Shown here in pieces: positions 1 to 10,193 of a stretch of DNA of 64,000 bases (positions are counted from its first letter, which is position 1; every line of letters starts with the position of its first letter). A program made the translations under genes and the position numbers. A model generated the notes under the pieces. The model did not search any database, was not told the DNA's origin, and saw only the letters and a list, made by a program, of their open reading frames with translations. This DNA is from Crotalaria pallida (taxonomy: Eukaryota; Streptophyta; Magnoliopsida; Fabales; Fabaceae): the NCBI GenBank assembly GCA_037953625.1, contig CM075649.1, positions 121,765,290 to 121,829,289 of the forward strand, in the 5' to 3' direction.

Positions 1-75
1 AGAAGTTAGTGAATTGAAGAGAATTGCACGTTGAAAAGTTGAAATTAAATATAAATGGGTTCAACCACTTCCCAG

Positions 76-250
76 AACTAGAGCCGGCAAAAAAGCACGA
101 TACGATCGGGCCGTCCGAATAAGCACAACAAAATATTTGGTTTGGACAACAATTTTGGAGCACGAATTATACTCGTGCTTTTTTAGCACGACCCGCAAAA
201 AGCACGAAATACGACCGTGTTTTTTTCCAAGCTGACACGACACGACACGC
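76..250. repeat. hAT-like terminal remnant rich in AGCACGA motifs
   Basis: The segment has many copies of AGCACGA/TCGTGCT in both orientations. This is the look of subterminal repeats in plant hAT-type non-autonomous elements. A possible end is TAGAGCCGGC near 85. No opposite terminus or target-site duplication was found, so it is probably a fragment. A (TA)n microsatellite follows at about 441-462, and the rest of 250-467 is featureless AT-rich DNA. Confidence 0.35.
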
Positions 251-467
251 CAACCCGATTTATTTTATTTTTTTTATTTTTTTTTAATTTGCTAAAGTTT
301 TTTGCTGAAACTGGAAAAAAAGGAAAGGATCTACTGATCTACTACACTATACAATGCTTATTTACTTATTTACTAATAAGTATAAGTCATTTAATACATA
401 TAATTAGTGCTACTACTAATTATCAAATATTATCATACGTGTATATATATATATATATATATCTGTA

Positions 468-563
468 TATCAGAATAAAGTATCTTCTTATATGAGGAGA
501 TAGCTTCTCTACTTAACTCACTAATAAATTGACATGTGGCTTTAAATTTTAAAGTTTTCTTAA
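468..563 (+). repeat. left TIR, outer part (before the Helitron)
   Basis: This starts TATCAGAATAAAG and contains GACATGTGGCTTTAAA. It pairs with the reverse complement of about 6937-7027 with only a few mismatches. It stops at the A of the Helitron insertion site, and the remainder of the arm resumes at 3225. Confidence 0.8.
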
Positions 564-739
564 TCTATCTAATATTATATTAGCAAAGTTTCCCCCCATT
601 TTTCACCACCCCAAATTTTCCCGCCTTTTTCTCTCTCCCATGTGGACCCCCCCTCCCCCAAACTTCTTCTTTTTTTTTTCCACCCATTTCCTCACATTTA
701 TTTTTTAACTACTCCCTCCTCTTTCGACTATCCCGTCCA

Positions 740-2480
740 AACAGTACTAGAGTGCTTATATTATTCACCGGTTTTTTATGTTTTAGCTTTTTTTTTATTT
801 TTTTTATTTTAATAAATCTAATATATTAAAAAAAATATGTTTTGGATTTTTTGTGTTTTTTTATGTACATGTTTTTGTTATTTGGATTTGAATTTTTTTT
901 ATATATTCTTCCGGACAAATGTAATGGTCCAAACAAGTAAAATATAAAACAAGGGTGCTTCCACCATGCACCTGTTTTTGGTGTTTCGGCTCTTTTTTTA
1001 ATTTTTTATTTTAATAAATCTAATATATTAAAAAAAAATATATGCTTTGGGTTTCCTGTATTCTTTTTATGTACATATTTTGTTATTTTGATTTTGAATT
1101 TTTTATATTTATTCTTTCGGACACTGGTAGTGATCCAAACAAGTAAAATAATATAAAACAAGGGTGCTTCTACTATGCACCGATTTTTGGTGTTTTGGCT
1201 CTTTTTTTTTATTTTAATAAATATAATATATTAAAAAAAATATGTTTTGGGTTTTCTGTATTCTTTTTATGTACATGTTTTTGTTATTTGGATTTGAATT
1301 TTTTTTATATATTCTTCCGGACACATGTAATGGTCCAAACAAGTAAAATGGTATAAAACAAGGGTGCTTCTATTATGCACCGGTTTTGGTGCTTCGGCTC
1401 TTTTTTTATTTTTTTATTTTAATAAATCTAATATATTAAAAAAATATGCTTTGGGTTTTCTGTGTTCTTTTTATGTACATATTTTTGTTATTTGGATTTG
1501 AATTTTTTTTATATATTCTTCCGGACACATGTAGTGGTCCAAACAAGTAAAATATAAAACAAGGGTGCTTCCACCATGCACCTGTTTTTGTGCTTCGGCT
1601 CTTTTTTTTATTTTTTTTATTTTAATAAATCTAATATATTAAAAAAAATATATGCTTTGGGTTTCCTGTATTCTTTTTATGTACATATTTTGTTATTTTG
1701 ATTTTGAATTTTTTATATATATATTCTTTCGAACACCGGTAATGATCCAAACAAGTAAAATAATATAAAACAAGGAAATAATATAAAACAAGGGTGCTTC
1801 TGCTATGCACCGGTTTTTGGTGTTTTGGCTCTTTTTTTATTTTTTTTATTTTAATAAATATAATATATTAAAAAAATATGTTTTGGGTTTTCTGTATTCT
1901 TTTTATGTACATGTTTTTGTTATTTGGATTTGATTTTTTTTTTTTTATATATTCTTCCGGACACATGTAATGGTCCAAACAAGTAAAATAGTAAAAACAA
2001 GGGAGCTTCTACTATGCACCGGTTTTGGTGCTTCGGCTTTTTTTTTTATTTTTTATTTTAATAAATCTAATATATTAAAAAAATATGCTTTGGGTTTTCT
2101 GTGTTCTTTTTATGTACATATTTTTGTTATTTGGATTTGAATTTTTTTTATATATTCTTCCGGACACATGTAGTGGTCCAAAGAAGTAAAATATAAAACA
2201 ATGGTGCTTCTACCATGCACCTATTTTTGTGCTCCGGCTCTTTTTTTTATTTTTTTATTTTAATAAATCTAATATATTAAAAAAAATATGCTTTGGGTTT
2301 TCTGTGTTATTTTTATATGCATGTTTTTGTTATTTGGATTTGAATTTTTTTTATTATATGTTTTCTGACACAAATAATGTTCCAAACAAATAAAACATAA
2401 AACAAATGTGCTTCTACCATGCATCGGTTTTTGGTGCTCGGGCTCTTTTTTTAATTTTTTTATTTAATAAACCTAATATA
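740..2480 (+). repeat. ~205-bp tandem repeat array inside the Helitron (about 9 copies)
   Basis: A recognisable block (GTGCTTCYACYATGCACC, then a T-rich run, AATAAATCTAATATATTAAA, a phrase like GGGTTTTCTGT, then TTCTTCCGGACAC) recurs near 752, 955, 1165, 1365, 1566, 1795, 2004, 2207 and 2408. Spacing is about 200-230 bp. Copies differ by small indels in T runs. Internal minisatellites are common in non-autonomous Helitrons. Confidence 0.85.
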
Positions 2481-2698
2481 TTAAAAAAAAACTATGCTTT
2501 GGGTTTTCTGTATTCTTTTTATGTTCATGTTTTTGTTATTTGGATTTGAATTTATAATGCCATTAATTACTTCTTTTTCAAAAACAATTTTATTCACTTT
2601 TTTTAAAAGCGAATTTTTTAGTTTAAAAATATTACATACAAGAATGTTAATCGATTTCAATTTATTGACTCTTTCGTAAATAATAATATTAATCGACT

Positions 2699-3100
2699 CC
2701 TTCCTAAACAATTTTTAAACAACAATTTTTGCATTATTATACTTTATTTACACTTAAATATTATTCATATTAAAATTTCTCATAACTATTCAATAATAAA
2801 TTAAAACGAATCTATATAATATTATATTACCGGTGATTCCCCCCATTTACTATTGCATCTCGCCCATTTGCTCCCTAGCGTGGTCCCCACTGTCCATTTC
2901 CTCCTTCCTAACTTCCCCTCTCACAATAGCTGCCCAAATTTCCCCAATCTCCAATTGAAATTGAAAATTCCGCCCGCCCAAATTGAAAATTCCTTCCTAA
3001 ACAATTTTTAAACAATAATGTTTACATTATTATACTTTGTTTACATTTAAACATTATTCATATTAAAATTCTTCATAACTATTCAATAATAAATTTAAAC
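2699..3100 (+). repeat. two ~110-bp direct repeats flanking an inner Helitron 5' end
   Basis: The blocks at about 2699-2806 and 2991-3100 are near copies; both begin TTCCTAAACAATTTTTAAAC. Between them at 2811 is a second Helitron-type 5' end, TCTATATAATATTATATTAC, again followed by a TTCCCCCCATTT phrase like that after the outer 5' end. This looks like a ~414-bp Helitron (2811-3224) placed in the 3' part of a related one. Confidence 0.6.
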
Positions 3101-3190
3101 TAATATTAATTGTAACTTTGTGAAATGTTTTATCAATATATTAAAACTAATATTAATTGTAACTTTATGAAATGTTTTATCGATTTCGTG
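3098..3190 (+). repeat. ~47-bp tandem duplication
   Basis: The phrase AACTAATATTAATTGTAACT is followed by TTGTGAAATGTTTTATCA and then repeats with two base changes just before the 3' hairpin of the Helitron. Confidence 0.75.
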
Positions 3191-3195
3191 TTTTT

Positions 3196-3224
3196 CCCGT
3201 GCATCGCACGGGGTTGGGGGCTAG
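3196..3224 (+). other. Helitron 3' hairpin and CTAG terminus
   Basis: The hairpin has arms CCCGTGC and GCACGGG around ATC, then eight bases, then CTAG at 3221-3224 with T as the next base. Confidence 0.9.
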
Positions 3225-3439
3225 TTAAAAAAAAATAGAACAAAGAATAGAACATATAGAAAAGGAAAAGAGAGAAGAACGATGAAGCAGAATAGAAGGT
3301 GCTGCACTGAAGCAGTGACCGCCGTTCCAAAGCAGTGACCGCCGCTCCTCCACCACCGTCGCGCCGCGCGCCCACCGCCGTCGCGCCTACGTGAGCCTTC
3401 TTCTCTTTCTACTCATTCTTTCTCTCCGTTCTCAATTTA
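3225..3439 (+). repeat. left TIR, inner part (after the Helitron)
   Basis: This continues the arm in register with the reverse complement of about 6731-6937. Shared phrases include CGATGAAGCAGAATAGAAG and CGCCTACGTGAGCCTTCTTC. It includes GC-rich CCACCGCCGTCGCG stretches that create a chance open frame on the minus strand. Confidence 0.8.
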
Positions 3440-3600
3440 TATGAAGCAGTGGTGGCGGTGGAGGATCCACCACCGTCGTGTCTCCACCACCGCCGCCGTG
3501 CCCAGCCGCTAGCCCACCATCGCAGCACCACACCGCCTCTCCTCCATCACCATCGAACATCGCTGTCGCGCCTACGCGAGCCTTCCTCTCTCAACCGTCT

Positions 3601-3851
3601 ACAAACCCTAAATCCCCAAATTCTTCAACGGTGCCTCCAATCAAATTGTTCAAGGTATCAATCTCATGAATTTCATTATGTTCTTGTTCATGTTCTTCCT
3701 CCCCTGATTTATGATTGTAATGGTGATTATGTTCTAACCTCTTTGTTCTGCTGACCTGAAACCAGGAGCCAAGGAAATCCATGCCTTTGCCAACAAGGAA
3801 GTTCTTCAATACTTCTTTCAGTTTCTTTTGTTGGTCAAATACTCTCAATGA
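3601..3851 (+). pseudogene. captured exon fragments, unrecognised gene
   Basis: An open stretch ends at a good donor (TTCAAG|GTATCA, last exon base 3654). A second block from 3766 follows a CCAG acceptor. Joined in phase, the second block reads 27 codons containing EIHAFANKEVLQYFF and a hydrophobic tail, then a stop at 3849-3851. This looks like real protein rather than random translation, but I do not recognise the family. The upstream Pro/His-rich frames (3449-3754, 3478-3669) run through GC-rich TIR-adjacent repeats and may not be coding. Confidence 0.4.
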
Positions 3852-4724
3852 TACTACTTATGATATGATATTATTAATTTAGGACTTTTATTGTATGACT
3901 GTCAACATTCTAGTGGATCTAGTTTAAATGTTGAACTCAATTCATGCATTTGGCAAGTTGTGCATTACTTCTGTTGTCTGTTATCTGGAGGTTCAGCTTC
4001 TCTTTTTCTAGTCACTGATGGATTTTGTCTCATACTATTTTCTTTTACAATAGGCTGTTGCAAATGAGATATTACATCTAATCATAGCCTGATATTATCA
4101 TGCACTTTGGTTATTCTATCTCACTTTGTTATGAGTGATGCACACCTGAGAATTGTGCATCAAGCATTATTCTTTCTAACTTATTTTAGAGTTGTAGACA
4201 AGGCATTTAATCTTAAAGAACACAGTTATTTAAATTGAGTGGCTAAGAAAATTTTAGATATTACTTTTATTTCCCTAGAGTAGAGGATTCTGTGCGAGCA
4301 AAGATAGCTAGACTGCTATTCTCCTGCACTCATTGTTTTTTACCCTGTTGGAAGAGCAAGCCTTGCTAATCTCATTTTAAAAGAAGGTTCAGGGTTCAAA
4401 TCTAATTTCTAGTGGATTGGATTGGATAATTAAAATTATAGGAATGAAGAATAAGCTGACATTGTTTAGTAGTCCTATGGGGAAAAAGCTGCTGCTGGTT
4501 TTCTAAAGTTCTTACATTTCTGATTGGCTTCATTGTCTTGAGATGATTGAAATCAGGCAGTGAGAGTGTTATGTGTGGTGAGGGTTTTGATGACCATCTA
4601 TTCAATTGTGTTTTTCTTAGTCTGATTTCTATCAATTCATTTATTGGAAGGCATGCATCTTCTAGCAGTTTATTCTTTTGCTATTGTGTCATTATTCACT
4701 AACTTTTGGTACCATTATTTCCAG

Positions 4725-4814
4725 GTAATTACCCAACTCTTGCACCGGATTGCTCAAATGAATGAAATACTTATTGCTCGTCACAAAGCTATTGTTGCAA
4801 AAGTAGTGGAATGA
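4725..4814 (+). pseudogene. captured terminal exon, unrecognised gene
   Basis: After a TTTCCAG acceptor there are 29 codons (containing LLHRIAQMNEILIARHK) and a TGA at 4812-4814. It is probably the 3' exon of the same captured transcript as 3601-3851. The region between them (3852-4724) is AT-rich, intron-like and free of convincing open frames. The region 4815-6040 is likewise intron/UTR-like, with no gene seen. Confidence 0.4.
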
Positions 4815-6048
4815 TTAAGCCATTCTTGTTGCTTGTGCAAGAAAATTATGTATATTGTACGACATGTATTATCGTGTATAATGATGTACGAGAAATGTAA
4901 TTTTGTATATTGATGTAAATTGAAAGAGGCATATAATTCTTGTCTCAGTATGAATGAAATTTGCTTTAGTCAATCTTACTTCTTGATTAATTTTTGCATG
5001 TAAACTCTGAAGAAATATAAAATCATTTGGTTTGTTTGTTTTAGTTTTGTATGACTTCCAAAGTATAACCAATATAACTTGAATAAAGTCCAATTCTTAT
5101 GAGTCTTGTTAATGCTTTCTCTGGTTAAACCATAGAATTTGCAATTCAGGGAGCTCAGAATGCTTTCTCTTGTTCTTGGATCTGAAATTACAGACACATA
5201 TGTTGCTGCAATTGCTAGATCTCAGAGAGTACATATCCGTACCCATTCTAATTGCATTTGATTGTTAGATAGGAACTTTGAAAATGCATTCATCTTGATC
5301 GAAGATAACAAATTCTTATGGAACTCAATACTGCACCCCAACAATAAACTACCATACTGTAAAGGAAAATCAACTATAAGAATTAATAATTCAAATATGC
5401 ACTTTTTCCCCTTGATTCCCTTATAGTATGCTCTTTTAAGAAATTATGTGCAACAGTTATTGTTATCACAGATCCGGCATAAGTGACAGTGACATTGGAA
5501 TGATTTGCAATGTGTTCCCTGAAACATTGTCAAGACTCTTTCTGGCTCTTTGCCCTAACATGATCTCAAGTAATTACATTTTATATATTTAATTACTATG
5601 CAAAACCTTCGTATATATTTTCATAAGTTTCTGTCTACTATATGCTGTAACATGGTACAGATGGCATTCAATATGCTATAACTCAGCTGCCACTTCTTGA
5701 ACTTATGGACTACGGCATGGCCATATGTTAATAGGAGCTACAGTTATAAATATAAGAGATTCAAAACTGCTTCAATTCTCTGCCTTATTATTCTATTTCT
5801 AAAAGATGTACTAGCATATTAAGAAATGAATGTATGAATTGGTTGACTTACAAAATTTTGAAGGTAATTAATTAAAACCAACATATCAACTTTCAAATTT
5901 ATTTCATATGATATAACTGAACCAAACATCATCCAGTGAAATATCAAATCATAAAACTCTTATAATATCATAAATCTTTCTAATACATTTGAAGCAAACA
6001 TGTTCAAAATTAAATCATAAAAAAGTTGGAGTTTCTAAGTGAACTTCT

Positions 6049-6223
6049 TTAATCTTCCTGATTGCTTGGATTTCCTCCCTGAAGAAAAAAATAATAAAAC
6101 ACTTATTAGTTTTAAAATATGCAAACTTAGTAAAATTTATACTATGTTTAGTCATAATCTCATACCTTGTTAGCAGGGCATTTCCTTATGTCATGACCCT
6201 TTTCATGACAAGCACTACATTCC
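6049..6223 (-). pseudogene. captured zinc-knuckle (CCHC) gene 3' end
   Basis: Two minus-strand exons can be read. Exon 6223-6166 (acceptor TACGCAG, donor AAG|GTATG) contains CSACHEKGHDIRKC, a perfect C-x2-C-x4-H-x4-C zinc knuckle. Exon 6078-6049 (acceptor CTTCAG) joins in phase and ends in TAA at 6049-6051. Such knuckles occur at the C terminus of MULE transposases and in many RNA-binding plant proteins. No upstream exon was recognised before the right TIR, so this is a fragment on the strand opposite the other captured exons. Confidence 0.55.
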
Positions 6224-6730
6224 CTGCGTAGTTCAAAAAGAAAATAATTATCCAATGAATTTGGTGACTCAATCCTTTCTTATATCATTCAATGAATTTG
6301 GTAATTAAAAAAAACGTTGAAAATAAAAAGTTGAGTTAAGAATTTCTACAGCTCTGTAAACTCTGTCCCTTTCTCGTACTATTATATAACGATGCGCTGT
6401 TGGGACACATGAGAAACAGAGATAAATTTCTCCTAATGTGCATATAGTTTACATTTTGCATAGTGGTTCTGAGAGAGAAGCCAATGAGATTCTCAAATCT
6501 CAATAAGAATTATACTATAGAAGTGCCTGGATAGTGAATTCGGCACTACAGCTCTAAGGCATCATCACTGATGAACAAAAACCAAACTACACTAATGATC
6601 AAAACCAAACTTTATGGTCAGAAATTGAAACTACACTAATTATCAAAACCAAACTTTATTCGCGGGTATGACTGTAATTGAAATTGGGAACCCGAAAATA
6701 AATCAAATTGAAATTGAGAACCCTAAAATA

Positions 6731-7027
6731 GAAATTGAGAACGGAGATAAAGAATGAGTAGAAAGAGAAGAAGGCTCACGTAGGCGCGACGGCGGTGGGC
6801 GTGGGCGCGGCGCGGCGCGGAGGTCACTGCTTTGGAATGGTGGTCACTGCTTCGGTGGTGTAGGAGCTTCTTCTATTCTGCTTCATCATTCTTCTCTCTT
6901 TTCTTCTTCTATCTATTCTATTTTTTTTTAATTAAAAAAGCTTTAAAATTTAAAGCCACATGTCAATTTATTAGTGGGTTAAGTAGAGAAGCTATCTCCT
7001 CATATGAGGAGATACTTTATTCTGATA
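6731..7027 (-). repeat. right TIR of the MULE-like element
   Basis: This is the uninterrupted arm. It retains TTAATTAAAAAAAAAT, which is the empty-site equivalent of the Helitron insertion point in the left arm. Its outer end holds a 22-bp perfect palindrome (about 6993-7014) with arms TATCTCCTCAT. No gene is evident from 7030 to 7790. Confidence 0.8.
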
Positions 7028-7978
7028 GCATGCCTTTTGAAAGGTTGTATTTTACTATTTGAAAGGGCTATGTCGTGGCAGGGGGTCCCAAGAGCTCTTG
7101 GGACCCTAATATAAAGTTGCCATTATGTTTATGTTTTCTTGTCAAAACGCGAAATACTCCCATGGTCCCTAATTATAAAACTCTTTTATTTTATCTTTAT
7201 ATAAGATCTTATACCAATTTTCAATGGTCATTAATTATTTTTTTCCACAAACAACCATATTTACTCAACACTTTTTCGATTTCCAATAATATTAATAGGG
7301 GGTAATTTTGAAAATACATCTCAAATATTCTCATTTCCAATATCATTAACTAAATTAACCAATTTTTTTAATGGACATGAAATATCCCAAAAGGGTCTTA
7401 TATATAAGGACAGAGATAGTAAATAATTAATTTTAAAAATGATAAAGCAAGACCATGAACTCAATAAATTTCATGTTTGGAAGTCGGTTACAGATTAGAG
7501 AAGGTTTTAGCATCCCTCTGATGTTTGAAAACGACACCTTTTGATTAGCATTAATTAATAGGCCTAACTAAATGATTTACCTAAATGAATTGTTTTTAAT
7601 TTTTATGCTTCATGTATAAGGTTGTCCTTAGTTCTACGTACTTACATAAAATGAGGAATCAAGACTACATAATTCTAAATTTTTATTTTTGATATTAATG
7701 TTTTTTATTTACAAAAGTTCTTTGTTGCGTAAAGAAAAGTACACAAAACCTTGACATATAGACAAGAAATGTGGATTTCCAAAATTAGGGGCGTAACGAG
7801 TCGAATTGGGTTGGTTTTTTTTTTATGAGATTAAGCACTCGACCCAACCAAAATAGATTGGATTGAGTTGAGTTACTCTATATTTGACTATCAAAACCGA
7901 ACCAACCCAACCCATAGAAATTTAGGTTGGGTTGGGTAGGATGATTAGGTCTATTTGCCCTCATTTCCATAATATAAA

Positions 7979-8253
7979 AGAGTGAAGACCCAATTTGGTC
8001 CCTCAAGTTTTTCGACTAGGACACTTTAGTCCCTCAAGAATTATAATTCACTTTTTGTCCTTAAAGATTTTAAAAAATACCACTTTAGTCCCTTTTTTTC
8101 CCAAAAGAATTTAAACATATTTGTTAACGGAATGAAAAAGGGGACTAAAGTGGTATTTTTTAAATTTTTAAGGACAAAAAGTGAATTATAATTCTTGAGG
8201 GACTAAAGTGTCCCGTTTGGAAAACTTGAGGGACCAAATTGGGCTTTCACTCT
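7979..8253. mobile_element. 275-bp foldback MITE nested in the hAT-like element
   Basis: It begins AGAGTGAAGACCCAATTTGG and ends with its complement (CCAAATTGGGCTTTCACTCT). The two ~120-bp halves are nearly perfect inverted copies including GGGACTAAAGTGGTATTTTT. The flanks share ATAAA on each side, a plausible short target duplication. This foldback type with CCCTCAAG/AGGGACTAAAGTG phrases is widespread in dicots and usually placed with Mutator-type MITEs. Confidence 0.8.
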
Positions 8254-8470
8254 ATAAAAAATAAAAAAAATATGAATAAATGCAAAAATAAAATTAAAAA
8301 TATAACAAAAATCACATAGTAACAATAAGTAATTAAATATTATCCATAAACAATATAACTATGCAAATTAGTATTAAGTCATGAATCAAAATCAAATTGT
8401 TCAAAAGCAGAAATATATAATCATCTAGTATCAAGTCATGAACTAAATTGATGAAACACATGATAAATAA

Positions 8471-8749
8471 AAGCAGTACACTCTCCTGTAATATATGAAA
8501 AAAGAATTGTTTGCCTTGGGTCTTTTATATTTCGCATAATTGTTTCAAGATAAAAGGTTTAAGTAGTAAGTACTAAGTAATATAATAACTTGGTTTTTTT
8601 AAATGTACAATAAGCAGTACACTCTCCTGAAATATATGAAAAAAGAATTGTTTGCCCTTGGGTCTTTTATATTTCGCATAATTGTTTCAAGATGAAAGGT
8701 TTAAGTAATAAGTACCAAGTAATAACTTAGTTTTTTTAAACGTACAATA
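8471..8749 (+). repeat. 141-bp tandem duplication
   Basis: Copies run 8471-8611 and 8612-8749. Both begin AAGCAGTACACTCTCCTG, with about 5% difference. Confidence 0.85.
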
Positions 8750-9922
8750 GCTAAGACCTAAACATAACATTCACGATTAAATAAATAAATAAAATAAATT
8801 TAGGATGAACGAGTTGAGTTGGGTTGATTAGTTTTTAAAATAGCAAATTCGTGACCCAACCCATACTTGATTGGGTTGCCTAAAAAAACTGACCCAACCC
8901 GTTAAACCGACCCAATCAAATTTGGATTGAGGTTGTTCGAGTTTAGCTGGTTCGCGGGTCGATATTGACCCACTTACACCTTGGACTAAAACACAAGTGA
9001 TCTAATATTCAATTGATAAAATCCTTTGAATTTTTATTTAATTAAAAAATAAAATATTTTTTGTCTTTTAAATTTTTTAAAAAATTTATTTATAAAAAAG
9101 AAATCTATTTTACATTTTTTTTGCAGAGAGAAAGTTCGAAAGATTACACCACTAAATGGAACTGGACGAGAAAAACCGACTTACCAAAATGCAAACAATT
9201 TTTAAATGTTATTTCATGTATTTCTAAGTACCAAAAAATAGAGGTTAAAATGATAAAGTAAGAAGCTGAAAGAATATACATCGATGAAATTGAAAAATCC
9301 CAAGACAACATAAAATGTCCAAAAGCTTATATCAGGGGATCCAACAAGCAAAACGAACTTTGATACACTTGGCAATGTTGATACACGTAAGAAAACAGCG
9401 ACTGGTGATCAAAATAAAAAATTATTATTGCACAAGTAACAAAGAGGGCTGAGGTGACAAGACGCGTTTTAATGTGATTCCGTAGGGATACGGCTCCAGC
9501 GGTGAGATCGTATTTTTACCTGTCCACGTCGGTCAGCTTTGGGTTTTATAGCAATTATTACCTGGTCTTCTTTGCAACAACTGAAAGGACCTTAATTAAA
9601 ACAACATAAATGAACCCCACACTGCTCTCTATCTCTCAATCGAAACACACACCAAATCTCGCCCTCAGCTCCTTCTCTCTCTCTTTCAAGAACCCTAAAC
9701 CATTTGGTTGAGCTCAAATCGTGTTGCAAGTGTAAATGTTTTAACTGAAACCGACCAGCAAAAGCAAATCTGTTAGCTCAAATGTAGATTTGTGAGCTCC
9801 ATAGCAGATTCCTACGCACGTGCTAAGAGTTCCCAATTTTTGTGAAGGTTCGTTGTTCGTTGGTGGTGCGATTTCCAGGCGTGAACTTCCTTTATCAGCT
9901 CCTCCTGTGTTTTACCTCAAAG

Positions 9923-10186
9923 GTTAGTTCATTTTTAAAAATTTATGCACAAAGTTAATATTGTGCCGTGGTTTATTTGAACATCGCTTTGTATATGTGA
10001 GCAACCCTAGCTTATAAAATAACCGATAGTTTGTTCTGATTAGCAATGGTGGTGGGAGTAGAACGTAATTGTTGTTCCTTGTAATTAAATTTAAGTTGGT
10101 TAATTTTTAAGTAGAAGGTTTCATAATTATTATTGGTCAAGTAAATGTGAATTCCTAATTAGAAATTTTTGTTCTGTTATGGTTAG
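9923..10186 (+). other. 5'-UTR intron of the FAR1-related gene
   Basis: The donor is CTCAAAG|GTTAGT and the acceptor is TTATGGTTAG, seven bases before the ATG at 10194. Upstream, 9600-9720 is a CT-rich leader (TCTCTCTCTCTTTC, then ACCCTAAACC) typical of plant 5' UTRs. 9000-9600 shows no gene. Confidence 0.55.
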
Positions 10187-10193
10187 TGTATAA

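Larger units (their letters stand above)
564..3224 (+). mobile_element. non-autonomous Helitron inside the MULE TIR
   Basis: The 5' end is TCTATCTAATATTATATTAG, preceded by A. The 3' end is a perfect GC hairpin (3196-3212) followed eight bases later by CTAG, then T. This is the canonical plant Helitron layout of a 5'-TC start, a subterminal hairpin, CTRR and insertion between A and T. Removing 564-3224 joins the two pieces of the left TIR exactly as they run uninterrupted in the right TIR, so the boundaries are supported to the base. No Rep/helicase coding sequence is present, so it must have been mobilised in trans. Its interior is almost entirely repeats. Confidence 0.9.
468..7027. mobile_element. 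MULE-like (Pack-MULE type) element with ~300-bp TIRs
   Basis: Long terminal inverted repeats bracket the segment. The left arm (468-563 plus 3225-3439, split by a Helitron) matches the reverse complement of the right arm (6731-7027) almost base for base. The element would be about 3.9 kb without the Helitron. No transposase is readable inside. The interior instead holds short exon-like pieces with splice signals on both strands, as expected of a Pack-MULE. Arm length fits Mutator-like elements, but the 9-bp target duplication typical of that superfamily was not found next to the TATCAG ends. The superfamily is therefore an inference and the outer boundary may be a few bases off. Confidence 0.65.
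7790..8985. mobile_element. hAT-like non-autonomous element
   Basis: The ends resemble each other in inverted orientation: AGGGGCGTAACGAGTCG on the left, and on the right GACCCACTTACACCTT, whose complement starts AAGGTGTAAGTGGGTC. Both sides carry clusters of GGGTTGG/CCAACCC in subterminal positions, a style typical of hAT elements. No convincing 8-bp target duplication was seen. The interior holds a nested MITE and a tandem duplication and no coding sequence. Confidence 0.4.

Noticed and set aside
217..495. Open frame of 92 aa near the left end
   Set aside because: Runs through poly-T and (TA)n, giving Phe/Tyr/Ile-rich low-complexity peptide and crossing the MULE boundary.
564..3224. Autonomous Helitron with Rep/helicase
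   Set aside because: The interior is tandem repeats and AT-rich DNA. No helicase or replication-initiator motif in any frame.
9610..9625. TGAACCCCACACT near the FAR1-related gene start matches the satellite core
   Set aside because: It is a single 13-base match without neighbouring repeats, so chance is the simplest explanation. It could matter only if found upstream of other genes.
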